This document shows positions 33,769-46,899 of a stretch of DNA of 64,000 bases, in pieces. The notes beneath the pieces are model-generated. The model searched no databases, had not been told where the DNA came from, and was given only the letters and a program-made list of their open reading frames with translations. The DNA is from Erpobdella octoculata (lineage: Eukaryota > Annelida > Clitellata > Hirudinida > Erpobdellidae): NCBI GenBank assembly GCA_963978895.1, contig OZ022246.1, positions 14,091,909 through 14,155,908 on the forward strand, written 5' to 3'. Made by a program: the position numbers and the translations under genes. Every line of letters begins with the position of its first letter. The stretch's first letter is position 1.

Positions 33769-34129
33769 TACATAGATACATACACACATACATACATACA
33801 TACATACATACATACATACATACATACATACATAGATACATGCACACTCCCGCTCCCGGTCGTTATCCGTTCCCAGTCGCTTTCCCGCTCATTCTTTCGT
33901 TCTCAGTTGCCCCCCCTAGATCCGATTCTACATACATACATACATACATACATACATACATACATACATACATACATACATACATACATACATACATACA
34001 TACATACATACATACATACATACATACATACATACATACATACATACATACATACATACATACATACATACATACGTACGTACGTACGTACGTACGTACA
34101 TACATACATACATACATACATACATAAAC

Positions 34130-34130
<1 letters not shown>
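33730..34130. repeat. (CATA)n / (CACACA)n microsatellites with unique spacers
   Basis: Blocks of CATA at 33735-33840 and 33932-34128, with a CGTA variant patch at 34074-34098, are separated by TCCCGCTC-rich spacers (33842-33915) that also appear at 41650-41740 in the opposite orientation. Confidence 0.95.
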
Positions 34131-34474
<344 letters not shown>

Positions 34475-35695
34475 ATATATATAAAAGAACATGTCCTGAC
34501 TGACTGACTGACTGACTGACTGACTGATAATCAACGCCGAGCTCAAACGCCTCATCCTAGGAACGTGAAATTTGGAACTTATATTACTTTTATAGCGTAA
34601 ACATCCGCTAAGAAAGGATTTTAGAAAATGTTGCTCCTGAGGGGAAAAAACTGGAAAACAAACTTTTTTCTAAAACAATGTATATCTCGAAAACCAAAAA
34701 TGAGGAGAATTTGAAATTTGGTATATAGATTCTTTTTAAAAAATAAAAAAATACGTGTTTCACCATTTTTTGAAAATTCGGTTTCCCGGATCTCAAATGT
34801 GGGTTGGAAAATTGGGTTATTTGGTTTTTAAAGTAGCTGCTACTCAAAAACTGTGAATGCTACAGGAGTAAAAATTAGTATTTAGTTTCTACCCCAAAAA
34901 TAATTAAATACGTGTTTTAGCATTTTTTGAAAATTTGGTTTCCAGGACTTCAAATGTGGGGTGGAAAATATGGTTATTTGTTTTTTAAAGTAACTGCTAC
35001 TCAAAAACTGTAAATACCACAGATGTAAAAATTAGTATTTAGTTTCTATTCTAAAAATAAAAATATACGTGTTTTACCGTTTTTTAAAAATTTGGTTTCC
35101 AGGACCTCAAATGTGGGGTGGAAAATAAGGTTATTTGGTTTTTAACATAACTGCTACTCGAAAACTGTAGATGCTACAGGAGTAAAAATTAGTATTTGGT
35201 TTCTACTCCAGAAATATGATATACGTGTTTTACTATTTTTTGAAAATTTGGTTTCCAGGACCTCAAATGTAAAGTGGAAAAAGGGTTATTTGATTTTAAA
35301 ATAACTGCTACTCAAAAACTGTAAGTGCTACAGATGCGAAAATTAGTATTTTGAGGTTTTGTGCCGGTTAAAAGTAGATGAGTTCAGTTTATCACCGGAC
35401 GGACGGGCCAAGCCTTTATTTTAGGGTCTTCATACGGCCCTGCCCAAACCTTAAATCAAGGTGGGACGGGCCAAGATTTTTAACCAAGTATATAGACATT
35501 TTAGTGATTTTAGGGTGTTCAGACGGGCCGGGCTAAACCTGAAATCAAGGTGGGACGGGCCAAAGTTTTTCATCAAGTATATAGAACTTCTAGGCCTGTA
35601 AAAACGGGCGGGCTCATATTAGACGGCCCTGCCCAAACCTTAAATCAACTCCGCCTCGCTAATTGCGAGCCAGTCCCAAGCCTGGAGAAAGGAGG

Positions 35696-37078
35696 CAGGG
35701 ACGTAAATTCAGCATTTTCCAGGGGGGGGCAAAATTTTCCCGCCATTATATAGCTTACTGACAGGGTTACCCGGTGTTGTCCGGGTTTGTTGTGCTTAGT
35801 TTTTTTTCGTTTTTGCGAACGAAACGTCAAAGAAATTACAGATTTTTTTTAAAATTTTTCAAAATTTTCTCATCAATGAAGTTACCTGCATGCCAAATGT
35901 TGTTAAAATTGCTCCTGCGGCTTGGATGTGATAAACGAATGCTCTCACACACACATTACCTTTTACATTTATATAAATACGTAGGTACAAGCAGAGAGGG
36001 ATGGGGAAATGCATCCCCCATCAGAGTATCAATTGAAATTTTTTTGGGTATAATACCTTGTTTTTAGAAGACGACCGTAGCTTTTCTGGGAGGAGAAATT
36101 AGAAGTCTTTGAAAAAAATTTTGAAAAATACTTACGACTACCCCTTACCGGTTATCAGCTTTTTGGAAGAGAATATAAACATTTCTGAAGTAAATCCCCA
36201 CCAAAAAATTCTATATTCGCCACGCGCCACTGGGTATAAGGGGGATGAATGATTTAATCATATTGCAGGGGCAAGTACAGGATTAGTAAAACAAGTAAAG
36301 GAAAAACAAGTTTTTCAACACAAACTTTGATTTCAAATACATTCAATTTAGAAATGCAAAAGATGTTCAAAGTTTTTTTTTAAATTGAATCATGTATTTT
36401 CATCAAATATAAAGCTGTGCTGAAAGTTTCAACTTCCTAGCTAGTCAAAATGCTGGTTAAATTTCACTTGCAAGATTTGCGTACAGAGAAAGACACACAC
36501 ACACAAACAAACAGAGATTGTAACCTAAAAAAAATTTGTAAAAAAGATGTTCAAAATGGGGTGGGTATAATTTTGTTTTATTTTTGTGTAATAAATAATA
36601 ACTTTGATGTAGACAGCTGTGAGGGAATCAACATTGTATTAATACCACTAATAGGGTAAAATTCCACGAGTTCTCTTATTGTATTTTGGCACAGAAAACA
36701 GCTAATCTTTGGACCAACACTGATACACAAATTATTACTCTGCAGTTATTGGTAAATCTAGCATCGAGCTAAGATGAAAAATTGTCTACACACGCAAAAA
36801 GAATTCCAACACGCATTGAATCATCACGAGGTTAAGTAAAGTTAAAATTAACATATTATATAGTAAACTCTAACTAAAAAAAAATTTAATTTTGGAAATC
36901 AAGGGGGGGCGAATTGTCTATACACGCCGGAAAGATTCCAATACGCATTGCATCATCACTAGGTTAAGTAAAGTTAAAATTAAATAAATATATAGTAAAC
37001 TCTAGGTAAAAAAATTCAAATTTTGAAAATCAGGGGGGGGCAAATGCCCCCCCCTGCCCCCCCCAATTTACGCCCCTG
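35696..37078. mobile_element. non-autonomous hAT element with 8-bp target duplication
   Basis: AAAGGAGG is duplicated at 35688-35695 and 37079-37086. The ends read CAGGGACGTAAATT and, reverse complemented, CAGGGGCGTAAATT, both in hAT style. The interior has G and C homopolymer runs near both ends, a copy of repeat family U (36290-36540) and a tandem duplication of about 128 bp (36780-37030). No transposase is present. Confidence 0.88.
36290..36540 (+). repeat. dispersed repeat family U, copy 2
   Basis: It matches 20275-20540, starting ACAAGTAAAGGAAAAACAAG and ending GAGATTGTAACCTAAAAAAA. It is inside the hAT element, so it moved with it or inserted later. Confidence 0.75.
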
Positions 37079-37599
37079 AAAGGAGGAGGGAAAAGTTATG
37101 ATCCACAACAGGAAGTGCTTCCTACATACAGACATTTCAGTTTTAAAAACACATGGTGTAAAGGACTCTAAACTATTATAAAAAAAAACCTTAAATCAAG
37201 GTGGGACGGGCCGAGATTTTTAACCAAGTATAGACATTTTAGTGATTTTAGGGTGTTCAGACGGGCCGGGCTAAACCTGAAGTCAAGGTGGGACGGGCCG
37301 AAGTTTTTCAGCAAGTATATAGAACTTCTAGGCCTTTAAAAACGGGCCGGGCCCATATTAGACGGGCCGTGCTCTGCCAGGAATTTCGGTTTTTGAAACG
37401 GGCTGGGCCAAGTTGTCGAAGGGCCGTGCCGGGCCAGGAATTTCAGTTTTTGAAACGGGCTGGGCCATGTTGTCGACGGGCCGAGCCGAGACCTAAAAAA
37501 TTGATCCGTGCAGTACTCTACTATGTATGCACGGTTCAAATTCTCTAATTTCATGCGAGCGAAGCCGCTACGGGCACTGCTAGTATATATATATATTTT

Positions 37600-37735
37600 C
37601 TTTAAGACAAGCTCGATTAAAAATAAGTCTCCATTTAGCCGCTATGAGTTTTATAGATACTTTCTCAATATTTCGGAACAACGTTTTTTGTTTACTGCAA
37701 CACGTATTAAGAAAAGTATTAACATTTAAAACTTT
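37600..37735 (-). repeat. short repeat related to 38245-38330, possible Penelope-like relic
   Basis: The segments AGACAAGCTCGATTAAAAAT ... CCATTTAGCCGCTATGAG here and AGACACGCTCTAAGAAACAC ... CCATTTGGCAGAAACAAC at 38245-38300 are similar and both follow (AT)n runs. Conceptually translated, both give an AKWR...RACLK(D/E) pattern. Element identity is uncertain; a Penelope-like retroelement remnant is one option. Confidence 0.3.
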
Positions 37736-37743
37736 CTTTATTT

Positions 37744-37786
37744 CAGACTTACGGGCCGTTTCGGCTTTCGCCATCTTCAGAGTCTG
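37744..37786 (-). other. hammerhead-ribozyme-like fold (candidate)
   Basis: On the minus strand CAGACT closes with AGTCTG (stem I). Between them are CTGAAGA (core CUGANGA), a GGC-GAAA-GCC hairpin (stem II), GAAA, then ACG-GCC-CGT (stem III), and a GTA that fits the NUH cleavage triplet. One extra U before stem II departs from the canonical core, so activity is doubtful. Hammerheads of this small type are known in Penelope-like and other retroelements. Confidence 0.3.
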
Positions 37787-38113
37787 TAAATACGATCGCG
37801 TAAAAGGAGGCAAAAGATAAGAAAACATGTAATAACTAAATATACAAATAAACTAATATCCTCAAGGAATTATCTCAATAGAAGGATATTAATAAAAATA
37901 ATCAAATTTAGACAATGTAATTAAATAACGTACATAAAATAAACTGGAGTTATGAGGATAAAATAAGTATAATTAAAAACGTTTAATTAAAAGATAAAAT
38001 AATAGTAGCAGTAATAATAATAATAATAATAAAAGCAAGTATTATGATAATAAATGATTAAATTAAATCGAAATTACATAAGATATTTAAATAAATAAAA
38101 TCAAGAATATCTT

Positions 38114-38461
<348 letters not shown>

Positions 38462-38884
38462 ACAAACATTCATTTTTATATATATAGACTATATATATAG
38501 ACTATATTATAGATTTTTTCCTGCCACAATGAAATTATAACAATATGAAAAGTCTTTACATTTAAGTAAAGCGAATATAAAACAAGCTAGGTGACGGGCT
38601 AACAAATGTAGAATAATTGCTTTATATTTCTTCATTATTTATGTTATAGCAAGCTCTATCTAATAATATTTGTATACTTCTTCTAAACATTCTTTTGTAT
38701 AAAAAAAAAAAACTAAACAAACATCAAACTGCACAAATTTCTTTTGAAACAAACAACTGGTTGCTTTGTTGGTCAAAAAGAAAACAGTGATCTACTTATT
38801 TAAAAAATTAAATAATAAGAATAATAATGACAACAGTATCAATAAGCTAGAAACAAAAAACAGTTTCTCTCTCAGCCAGGTTTT

Positions 38885-38887
<3 letters not shown>

Positions 38888-38961
<74 letters not shown>
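38888..38961. repeat. (CT)n microsatellite
   Basis: A 74-bp run of CT, with further CT/TTTC blocks to 39030. Confidence 0.97.
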
Positions 38962-38969
<8 letters not shown>

Positions 38970-39240
38970 TCCGTCTCTCCTTCCCCCCTCTCTCTCTCTC
39001 TCTTTCTCTTTCCCTCTCTCTCCCCTCTTCACTTTTACTCTTCCACTCTTTTAATTTGTCTTTATAACAACCTTCTTGATGTTTTCAAAAGGCAGATTGA
39101 AAGATGAAGAGTTGGGACTTGGCAGAAGTTTGAGCAGTTCTTTAAGACAGGTGATTATATACAAGATGACTGACCTGGAGTCAGGATGGTCCGTATCCAG
39201 GTCTGTACAAACAAATTATGATAATTAAAGTATTTTTGGT

Positions 39241-39311
39241 TGTGATGACGATAACGACGATGGTGATGATGATGATGATAATGATGATGATGGTGGTGGT
39301 GGTGATGGTGG

Positions 39312-39383
<72 letters not shown>

Positions 39384-39423
39384 CGACGACGACGACGATG
39401 ACGAAGATGACGACGACGATGAT
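39241..39423. repeat. (GAT)n microsatellite
   Basis: A GAT run with GGT and GAC variants. The open poly-Met, poly-His and poly-Ser frames across it are artefacts. Confidence 0.97.
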
Positions 39424-39748
39424 AATGGCAGATTAAACACAATGTTTACACTACAATCACCCTATGATGATTGTCATTTACTCCGCCAACATTATCTCCC
39501 AACCATTCCGTCATCATTACTATTACTTCATTACTCAGCTGCCAACATCGTCAAAATCACAACTAACCTTTCCATTCGAGAAGTTTAGCAACGCCGAGCC
39601 TGGTTTGTGCTAGATAGAAGGCATGTTCAACGTTTGAATGAGGACTCTTTCCTACCAGAGCTGTGTAACTGAACCAAGTTGGACTGAATGTGCAAGGAAA
39701 AAACTCATTGAGAAACGTCAAATAAAGTGTAAAAATCAATTACATATA

Positions 39749-41575
39749 CTAGCAGTGCCCGTAGCGGCTTCGCTCGCATGAAATTAGAGAATTTGAACCG
39801 TGCATACATAGTAGAGTACTGCATGGATCCATTTTTTAGGTCTCGGCTCGGCCCGTAGACAACTTGGTCCAGCCCGTTTCAAAAACCGAAATTCCTGGCC
39901 CGGCACGGCCCGTCTAATATGGGCCCGGCCCGTTTTCACAGGCCTAGAAGTTCTATATACTTGATGAAAAACGTCGGCCCGTCCAACCTTGACTTCAGGT
40001 TTAGCTCGGCCCGTCTGAACACCCTAAAATCACTAAAATGTCTATATACTTGGTTAAAAATCTCGGTTCGTCCCACCTTGATTTAAGGTTTGGGCAGGGC
40101 CGTATGAAGACCCTAAAATAACGGCTTGACCCGTCCGTCCGGTGATAAACTGAAATCATCCACTTTTAACCGGCACAAAACCTCAAAATACTAATTTTCA
40201 CATCTGTAGCACATACAGTTTTTGAGTAGCAGTTATTTTAAAATCAAATAACCTTTTTTCCACCTCACATTTGAGGTCCTGGAACTGGAAACCAAATTTT
40301 CAAAAAATGGTAAAACACGTATATCATTATTTTTAGAGTAGAAACTGAATACTAATTTTATTTTTGTAGCATTTACAGTTTTTGAGTAGCAGTTACTTTA
40401 AAAACCAAGTAACCCTATTTTCCAGCCCATATTTGAAGTCCTGGAAAGCAAATTTTCAAAAAATGGTAAAACACTTATATCATTATTTCTGGAGTAGAAA
40501 CCAAATACTAATTTTTACTCCTGTAGCATCTACATTTTTCGAGTAGCAGTTACATTAAAAACCAAATAACCTTATTTTCCACCCCACCTATGAGGTCCTG
40601 GAAACCAAATTTTAAAAAAAATGGTGAAACACGTATATCTTTATTTCTAGAATAGAAACTAAATACTCATTTTTACATCTGTGGTATTTACTGTTTTTGA
40701 GTAGCAGTAAGCCCTATTTTCCTCCCCACATTTGAAGTCCTGGAAACCAAATTTTCAAAAAATGCTAAAACACGTATTTCATTATTTTGGGAGTAGAAAC
40801 TAAATACTAATTTTTACTCCTGTAGCCTTAACAGTTTTTGAGTAGAAGCTACTTTAAAAACCAAATAACCCAATATTCCAACCCACATTTGAGGTCCGGG
40901 AAACCGAATTTTCAAAAAATGGTGAAAAACGTATCTTTTTATTTTTCAAAAAGAATTTATATACCAAATTTCAAAATCTCCTCATTTTTGGTTTTCGAGA
41001 TATACTAATTTTCACATCTGTAGCACATACAGTTTTTGAGTAGCAGTTATTTTAAAATCAAATAACCCTTTTTCCATTTCACATTTGACGTCCTGGAAAC
41101 CAAATTTTCAAAAAATGGTGAAACACGTATTTCATTATTTTTGGAGTAGAAACTAAATACTAATTTTCACTCCTGTAGCATTAACAGTTTTTGAGTAGCA
41201 GCTACTTTAAAAACCAAATAACCCAATTTTCCAACCCACATTTGAGATCCGGGAAACCGAATTTTCAAAAAATGGTGAAACACGTATAAAGATACGTTAT
41301 TTTATACGTTATTTTTCAAAAAGAATCTATATACCAAATTTCAAAATCTCCTCATTTTTGGTTTTCGAGATATACATTGTTTTAGAAAAAAGTTTGTTTT
41401 CCAGTTTTTTCCCCTCAGGAACAAAATTTTCAAAAATCCTTTCTTAGCGGATGTTTACGCTATAAAAGTAATATAAGTTCTAAATTTCACGTTCCTAGGA
41501 TGAGGCGTTTGAGCTCGGCGTTGATTATCAGTCAGTCAGTCAGTCAGTCAGGACATGTTCTTTTATATATATAGA
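39749..41575 (-). mobile_element. Helitron-like element H, copy 3
   Basis: On the minus strand it starts A^TCTATATATATAAAAGAACA, with (GACT)n just inside, and ends ACGGGCACTGCTAG^T at 39749-39752. It carries the 155-bp array (40185-41350) and the CGGGCC-rich 3' part. It is 1827 bp without other insertions, making it the cleanest reference copy. Confidence 0.78.
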
Positions 41576-41652
41576 TGTATGTATGTATGTATGTATGTAT
41601 GTATGTATGTATGTATGTATGTATGTATGTATGTATGTATGTATGTATGTAG
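41576..41652. repeat. (ATGT)n microsatellite
   Basis: About 77 bp directly adjoin the 5' end of Helitron-like copy 3, the same arrangement as at 32483. Confidence 0.97.
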
Positions 41653-41744
41653 AATCGGATCTAGGGGGGGGGGAACTGAGAGCGAAAAAATGAGCGGGAA
41701 AGCGACAGGGAACGGATAACGACCTGGAGCGGGATATATAAGAT

Positions 41745-41900
41745 TATGTCTGTCCTTTATGCATTGCTACACTATTCATCCGATCGTAATGAAATTTGTA
41801 CACAAAACCTTGAGAGTCAATGGGAAACAATTACTGTGACAAACAATTGAAATCGGTCACAAAATGAACGGAGCGTGAGAGCGAGCAGAAACGGAAATTG
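41745..41900 (+). repeat. third copy of the Helitron-like subterminal block
   Basis: TGTCCTTTATGCATTGCTAC, then ATTCATCCGATCGTAATGAA, then ACCTTGAGAGTCAATGGGAA match 30346-30470 and the inverted copy at 34205-34338. Confidence 0.75.
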
Positions 41901-41984
41901 GAAAATGAGCGGAAACGTGAACGGGAAACCAAGCGGTGAACGGAAAAACAACCGAGAACAAGAGTCTATAAATATATATTTTTT

Positions 41985-42184
41985 CTCTTTCACAACGCCT
42001 TTTCCAAGACAAGTCTTGCTCGAAGGCGAGAAAGCGTACTTCCAGAGGCAGCCATTTATAGGAGCCTACCCTTTTAGCAATGCGAGTGAACTACTTGCTT
42101 AAGGGAGTTACGCTGGTGACGCCGGCGAGGTTCGAACTGCCGACCTAACAGGCGAACGCTCTACCACTCTGCCACCAGCGCCTC
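41985..42184 (-). mobile_element. tRNA-derived SINE, family S, copy 3
   Basis: On the minus strand the head GGCGCTGGTGGCAGAGTGGT then AGAGCG, with B box GTTCGAACC, is followed by ACTCCCTTAAGCAAGTAGTT and GGGTAGGCTCCTATAAATGG and ends near GAGCAAGACTTGTCTTG. It is the best-preserved head of the family. It is followed by CTAGT and a long (AT)n. Confidence 0.82.
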
Positions 42185-42188
42185 GCTA

Positions 42189-42444
<256 letters not shown>

Positions 42445-42536
42445 GGGAAAAGAAAAACAACTGAGAGCGACCGGGAACGGAAGAGCAAGCGAGAGCTGGA
42501 AAGCGACCGAGATGAAAAAGTGAACAAGAGTGGGAA

Positions 42537-42705
42537 AGCGCCCGAGAACGGGAAAGCGACCGAGAACGGGAAAGCGACCGGGAACAGGAAAGCGACCGGG
42601 AGCGGAAAAGCGACCGGAAGCGGGAAAGCGACCGGGAACGGGAGAGCAAGCAGGAAGGGAAAGCGACTGGGATCGGGAGAGCAAGCGGGGAGGGAAACGG
42701 GAGCG
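42537..42705. repeat. 18-bp GC-rich minisatellite
   Basis: The unit is GCGACCGGGAACGGGAAA, about nine copies with substitutions, continuing as looser copies to 42460. The same words occur in the Helitron-region spacers at 33670-33900 and 41660-41740, so it may have grown from them. Confidence 0.9.
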
Positions 42706-42835
42706 AGAGAGACAAGCATTAGAAAAACCTGTAAAAAAAGCGTTGAGCGTTCATTTTAAACTGTCCAAGCTTGCTTTAAAACAGACATATGTAATTCACT
42801 GATGTTTTCAATCTGCAGCAGTTAATAGTTTAATC

Positions 42836-43025
42836 TTAAAATAGCTTGAGTACAAAAAATATTAAACAAGAACAATAAAAAAAAAGAAAATAAAAAAGGT
42901 AGAGAGAAAAAAAGAGATATAAAAAGAAGAGAAAAAAGAGAAGAAAAGAGGAGAGAAAAAAAGAAGAGAAAAGGAGAAGAAAAAGGAGAAGAAGAAAGAG
43001 AAGAAAAAAGGAGAGAAAAAATATG
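42836..43025. repeat. purine-rich GA/AAG tract
   Basis: A nearly pure purine strand of A-runs and GAGAA words. No gene. Confidence 0.9.
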
Positions 43026-43059
43026 AAACACAAAAAGAAGCTTTCGGTCACACGCATTT

Positions 43060-44230
43060 GCGTGTTAGTTTGAGTTTTTTTTAAATCGTGTGTTGACGGA
43101 AGCTCTTTGATGTTTACCAGACGTTTATTTGAACTGAATTATAAATTTTTATACCGAAATTTTTTTTTTAGTAAAAATAAGACAAAACTGTCATGACGTT
43201 TCATTTTGTAAAACTTTATTTTGTTGAGTAAATTGATCCGGTTGTAAAAAGATTTATTTTATCCACTTCGTCAGATTATTAACAATTTGAAATTTATGTC
43301 AGGATTTTAAGCGTATGAAATCTTTTTGTAAACCTACAAACAGCTTCAATAAAATTATTGCGCCTGTAAAATGAAGATGTTAGTTGATTTATTTATAAAC
43401 AAAAATAATATTAAATTTGATGACAAAAGAGTAAATTATTCAACGTTACAGCATAATTTCAGTATGTCACAGGCAACGCGCTCAAAATTAACCAAAATCT
43501 GATTTTACGATTATCACAATCACTACTCTCCATAAAACATCGTAACTACAAGTAACTGAAAGAAGTTTAGCGTTTACTTAAGCTAAATGATCTGTGGACA
43601 GGTTATTATGTTATATGAACGTCCTTGCTTTTATCAATTGTAGACCGCATTAATTATTTTCGCATCGCTGGCTTTGAGTAAATAGCAAATCAGGAGAAGG
43701 AGACAAAATGAAAAATGGGAAGATCAGACCAAAACAGTGAAAGAATCTAAAATTTAATGGAATTATTACTTGAACAATAGCAAGCGATGGACAATTTATA
43801 ATTGTCTATTTCGACCGCGGTTTTTTTGTTCTCCTCTATAACTTCAAAAAAAGCAAATTACCAAAGATGAAGTAGTTAGTACCTACCTATTAATTAAAAG
43901 TGTGTGCATTGAGTGCAAAAGGTTGAGAAGTTTGTTTTTTGGTTGATTGATTCAAAGTTCAAGAAAACAATAGAAGATATGCAAGTGTGACGCATTAAAT
44001 CACAAAGAAGCCGATCATCGGTGTTACAAAATAGCCCACCCCCTCCGTAAATATTTTTCCTTTCTATTATATTTCATTGAAAATTTTTTCGGATTTTATA
44101 TCGATTTTAATATTTATTTTATATATCTATTTAATCAGGAAATGCATTTGTATGCGGTGACGAATATAAAAAGCCAGTGTCGGGGTTATGTAATGAACGG
44201 CTCCCACTAGTCAGCAAGAAATAAATTTAA
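43060..44230. other. no feature recognised
   Basis: AT-rich sequence. No open frame with a recognisable domain, no terminal repeats and no RNA signature were seen. Confidence 0.5.
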
Positions 44231-45237
44231 CCGTGAAAAAATCCTAGCAAGCACTTATTATATATCGTTGGAAAGGTATGAATTAGGAGAATATGAAAAA
44301 CGGAATTCTATAACTGTATAACAATGCGGGGGAGTGTAGGATAACAAAATAACAAGATGGCCGACAATTCGAAAATATCTTTCCAAAACAATTATTTATA
44401 ACAATGTTACAACTTTACTTTAATAGTCTTAAAGCAGTGTTACTTGAATAAATTTCAAAAAAAAATTTTTTAATAAAATGTTTGAAGAAAAAGTTGAAAA
44501 ACCACAGAAATTTCTAGACCCTACTCCCCATGGGCTGGATGACATTGGTAATGAGGGCCTTTTAAAGCTAGTCCAGTAGTACATAGATCCACTGGTATAA
44601 TTTGATCTTGATTATGAATTTTGCGATATCAGCCATTTGGAAAATGGCTTTTTATGGTTTTCAAAAGTCATTACTGCCAAAATTGAACCTATGAACAACA
44701 ATCAAATACAAACTAGTTTCAGAATATGTTTATTCACATGCATCTATAAATAATTTCCAATTTCAACATATAATACAAAAAACAAACAGAAAAACAACAG
44801 AAACACTAAAAATAACAATTTTTATTTCATGCCCTGGAAATTGCAAGACATTATTCTTAGATTCTTGATTGTAAACATCCAGCATATTGTGAATAATCAT
44901 TTTTATAAATTAAAAAATATTGATATTTTGAGTCATTGGTTTCACCTAGTTGCCCAATTTATTGCCTAATGCCTGGTTAATCACAGGGAGTGCCACGTGA
45001 AGGTTGACTCGTACTCAACACCTAATATACAAACAACATACAAACAAGAAACATATCAGCATATGTACATATTTACATCTAAATATACACACACCTCTAG
45101 GTTTGCTGGAATATTTGGAAACACATTAAGAAAATCATAAATTTAACATGTGCACACATCTAGCTTTAAAAAAAAATTAAAATACATACATAAAATATAA
45201 AACACATACACACAAATGACTAGTTAGTTTACCCTTC

Positions 45238-45362
45238 AGCCCGGTTTAACCGCAACTGTTAGGTGGTGGTATGTTTAATTAAATTCCAAGTCCGGTTAAA
45301 CCGAAACTGTCAGGTGGTGGTATGTTTAATTAAATTCCAAGTCCGGCTTAACTGCAACTGTT
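45238..45362. repeat. 59-bp tandem repeat, 2+ copies
   Basis: CGGTTAAACCGAAACTGTCA then GGTGGTGGTATGTTTAATTA and AATTCCAAGTC recur. It lies inside the candidate 2.5-kb element. Confidence 0.85.
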
Positions 45363-45639
45363 CGTATCTTCATTTAGGACTAATTGACTAGGTCGTTTGC
45401 CCTCAAAATTTCAAAAACCAAAATTAAGCCAGCATAAATGAAGCTGTTATCAAACATTCAGATCTTCAGTTTGAATGATACTATAACCACAACTGATAAA
45501 TGCTTTCAGTGAAATCATGAAAAAATAGTGAAAATCAGACTAGAATATCAAATAACTACAACCAAAACGTCAAAATCTAAAATTGCTGTATAAGTTCGAA
45601 AGCAGCAAGAAATATTAAATTTCTTCCACATAGAAGAAA

Positions 45640-46320
45640 TCAATGTCTTCATAAAAAAAACTGTGGGTCATTGTTCTCAACCACATGTTCTGTGCCACAA
45701 GATTCTTCACTGTCACTGCTTATATTATTTGTTTCATCTGATGTTACACCGCCATTTGAGCAATCTGTTCCATGACAATTTCCGCACACAGAAACACAGT
45801 GCCTATTGTTTCGCAGACATGAACACACTTGGATGAGCAGTTTCCATTACAATAGCATCGAACAAACTTCAGGACTGACTAAGGTGCAATGTCACCCACT
45901 ATTTTCACGGGTTTTAAGCAGCTTTCAACTGATTACCAGTTCCAGTTGGTTGCCTTCAACACTACTTTGTCCAGAGTCCCCAAATCACAGCATGCAAATG
46001 AACGCATCGGACATGCAGGTGAGCAGCACATTCTGATAGTGGCAGCCTTTCTGGTTGAAAACGACGACAGAGCCAATTTGAAATATGACTCATACCGTAA
46101 ATCAGCCAATCTTTCTCCTACTTTCCCGCCATACAGACTGACCAACAGGCTAGAACCAGCACTGCGCACCTCATCATCCGTAGCATTGCTTCTTTGCAGA
46201 GCCATGCGGCACGACAAATGCAATTTAATTACATGTTTGTTGTAGTGCACATTAATATAATTTACCAAATCACAACAACCGGTAACTTCCAGTTTTTTAA
46301 ATACAGTGGGCAAGGCTCTT
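45640..46320 (-). pseudogene. frameshifted repetitive gene with HVTKxHLSC-like and Cys-rich regions
   Basis: Read on the minus strand: YNKHVIKLHLSCRMALQRSN, then ATDDEVRSAGSSLLVSLYGG. A frameshift leads to SFQPERLPLSECAAHLHVRC, a second shift to KFVRCYCNGNCSSKC, and a third to VCGNCHGTDCSN and an acidic end (SDSEES). The order (LxALYGG, LPPSExAAxxH, Cys-rich) is one I recall from uncharacterised multicopy proteins in invertebrate genomes. The function is unknown. At least three frameshifts make it dead. It sits inside the inverted-repeat element. Confidence 0.5.
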
Positions 46321-46899
46321 ACAACTTCAGCAGTGTGTTCAGAAATGCTTACAAAATGAACATTTTAAAAAATATGAATTTATTTCTGTTTCCTCAGAAA
46401 TTACAGAAGAAGATATCTCAGTCCTCACTTCCTCTTCACACATACATGTTCTACACTTCTGCACCATTAAAGGAACCACTAGACAAAAAATGTAGCAAAC
46501 TTCCAGTGAGAACGGAAAAGAAAATAGCAATTTTCTAAAAAATTGTTTCTGTTGATATTTTTTAATTTGTCTTATTTATCTTTCAAATAGACCTAATCTA
46601 AACGTATACTAGTCGCCAAGCACAGAAGCGAACGACACTAATTTTACTAACTATCGCCCATCAAACTAAATGCCGTATAACTCACGACATACAACTCCGA
46701 TTTTTATAGAATTTAGAATGCTAAGTTCTTATTACTATTTTACACCTAATCTGAAAATTCTATGCTTGCTAGGATTTTTTCACACTTCCAATGCAAAAAA
46801 AATTTCTACGTTCTGACTACACCGAAAACATTAGTAGGACCTTTTACACGACTATTGCTGTATTACTACATCTTTTTATATAAAAAAAAACAGTCGTAT

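Larger units (their letters stand above)
35648..37185 (+). mobile_element. SINE-like family T, copy 2, split by a hAT element
   Basis: AAACCTTAAATCA, 13 bp, flanks it at 35635-35647 and 37186-37198. The left part (35648-35695) reads ACTCCGCCTCGCTAATTGCG through GGAGAAAGGAGG. The right part (37079-37185) continues GAGGGAAAAG and ends in poly(A). Without the insertion it aligns with copy 1 at 9569-9745. Confidence 0.85.
44233..46783. mobile_element. 2.5-kb element bounded by perfect 21-bp inverted repeats (candidate)
   Basis: GTGAAAAAATCCTAGCAAGC plus A at 44233-44253 is repeated in inverse orientation at 46763-46783, and similarity is weaker beyond. The interval contains a broken Cys-rich gene on the minus strand. 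I could not find a target duplication, so true ends may lie outside. The transposon class is unknown. Confidence 0.45.

Noticed and set aside
39155..39442. Poly-His, poly-Met and poly-Ser proteins.
   Set aside because: Six-frame readings of a GAT microsatellite.
45806..46245. Plus-strand open frames of 76 and 118 codons.
   Set aside because: They are shadows of the minus-strand pseudogene, which carries the recognisable motifs.
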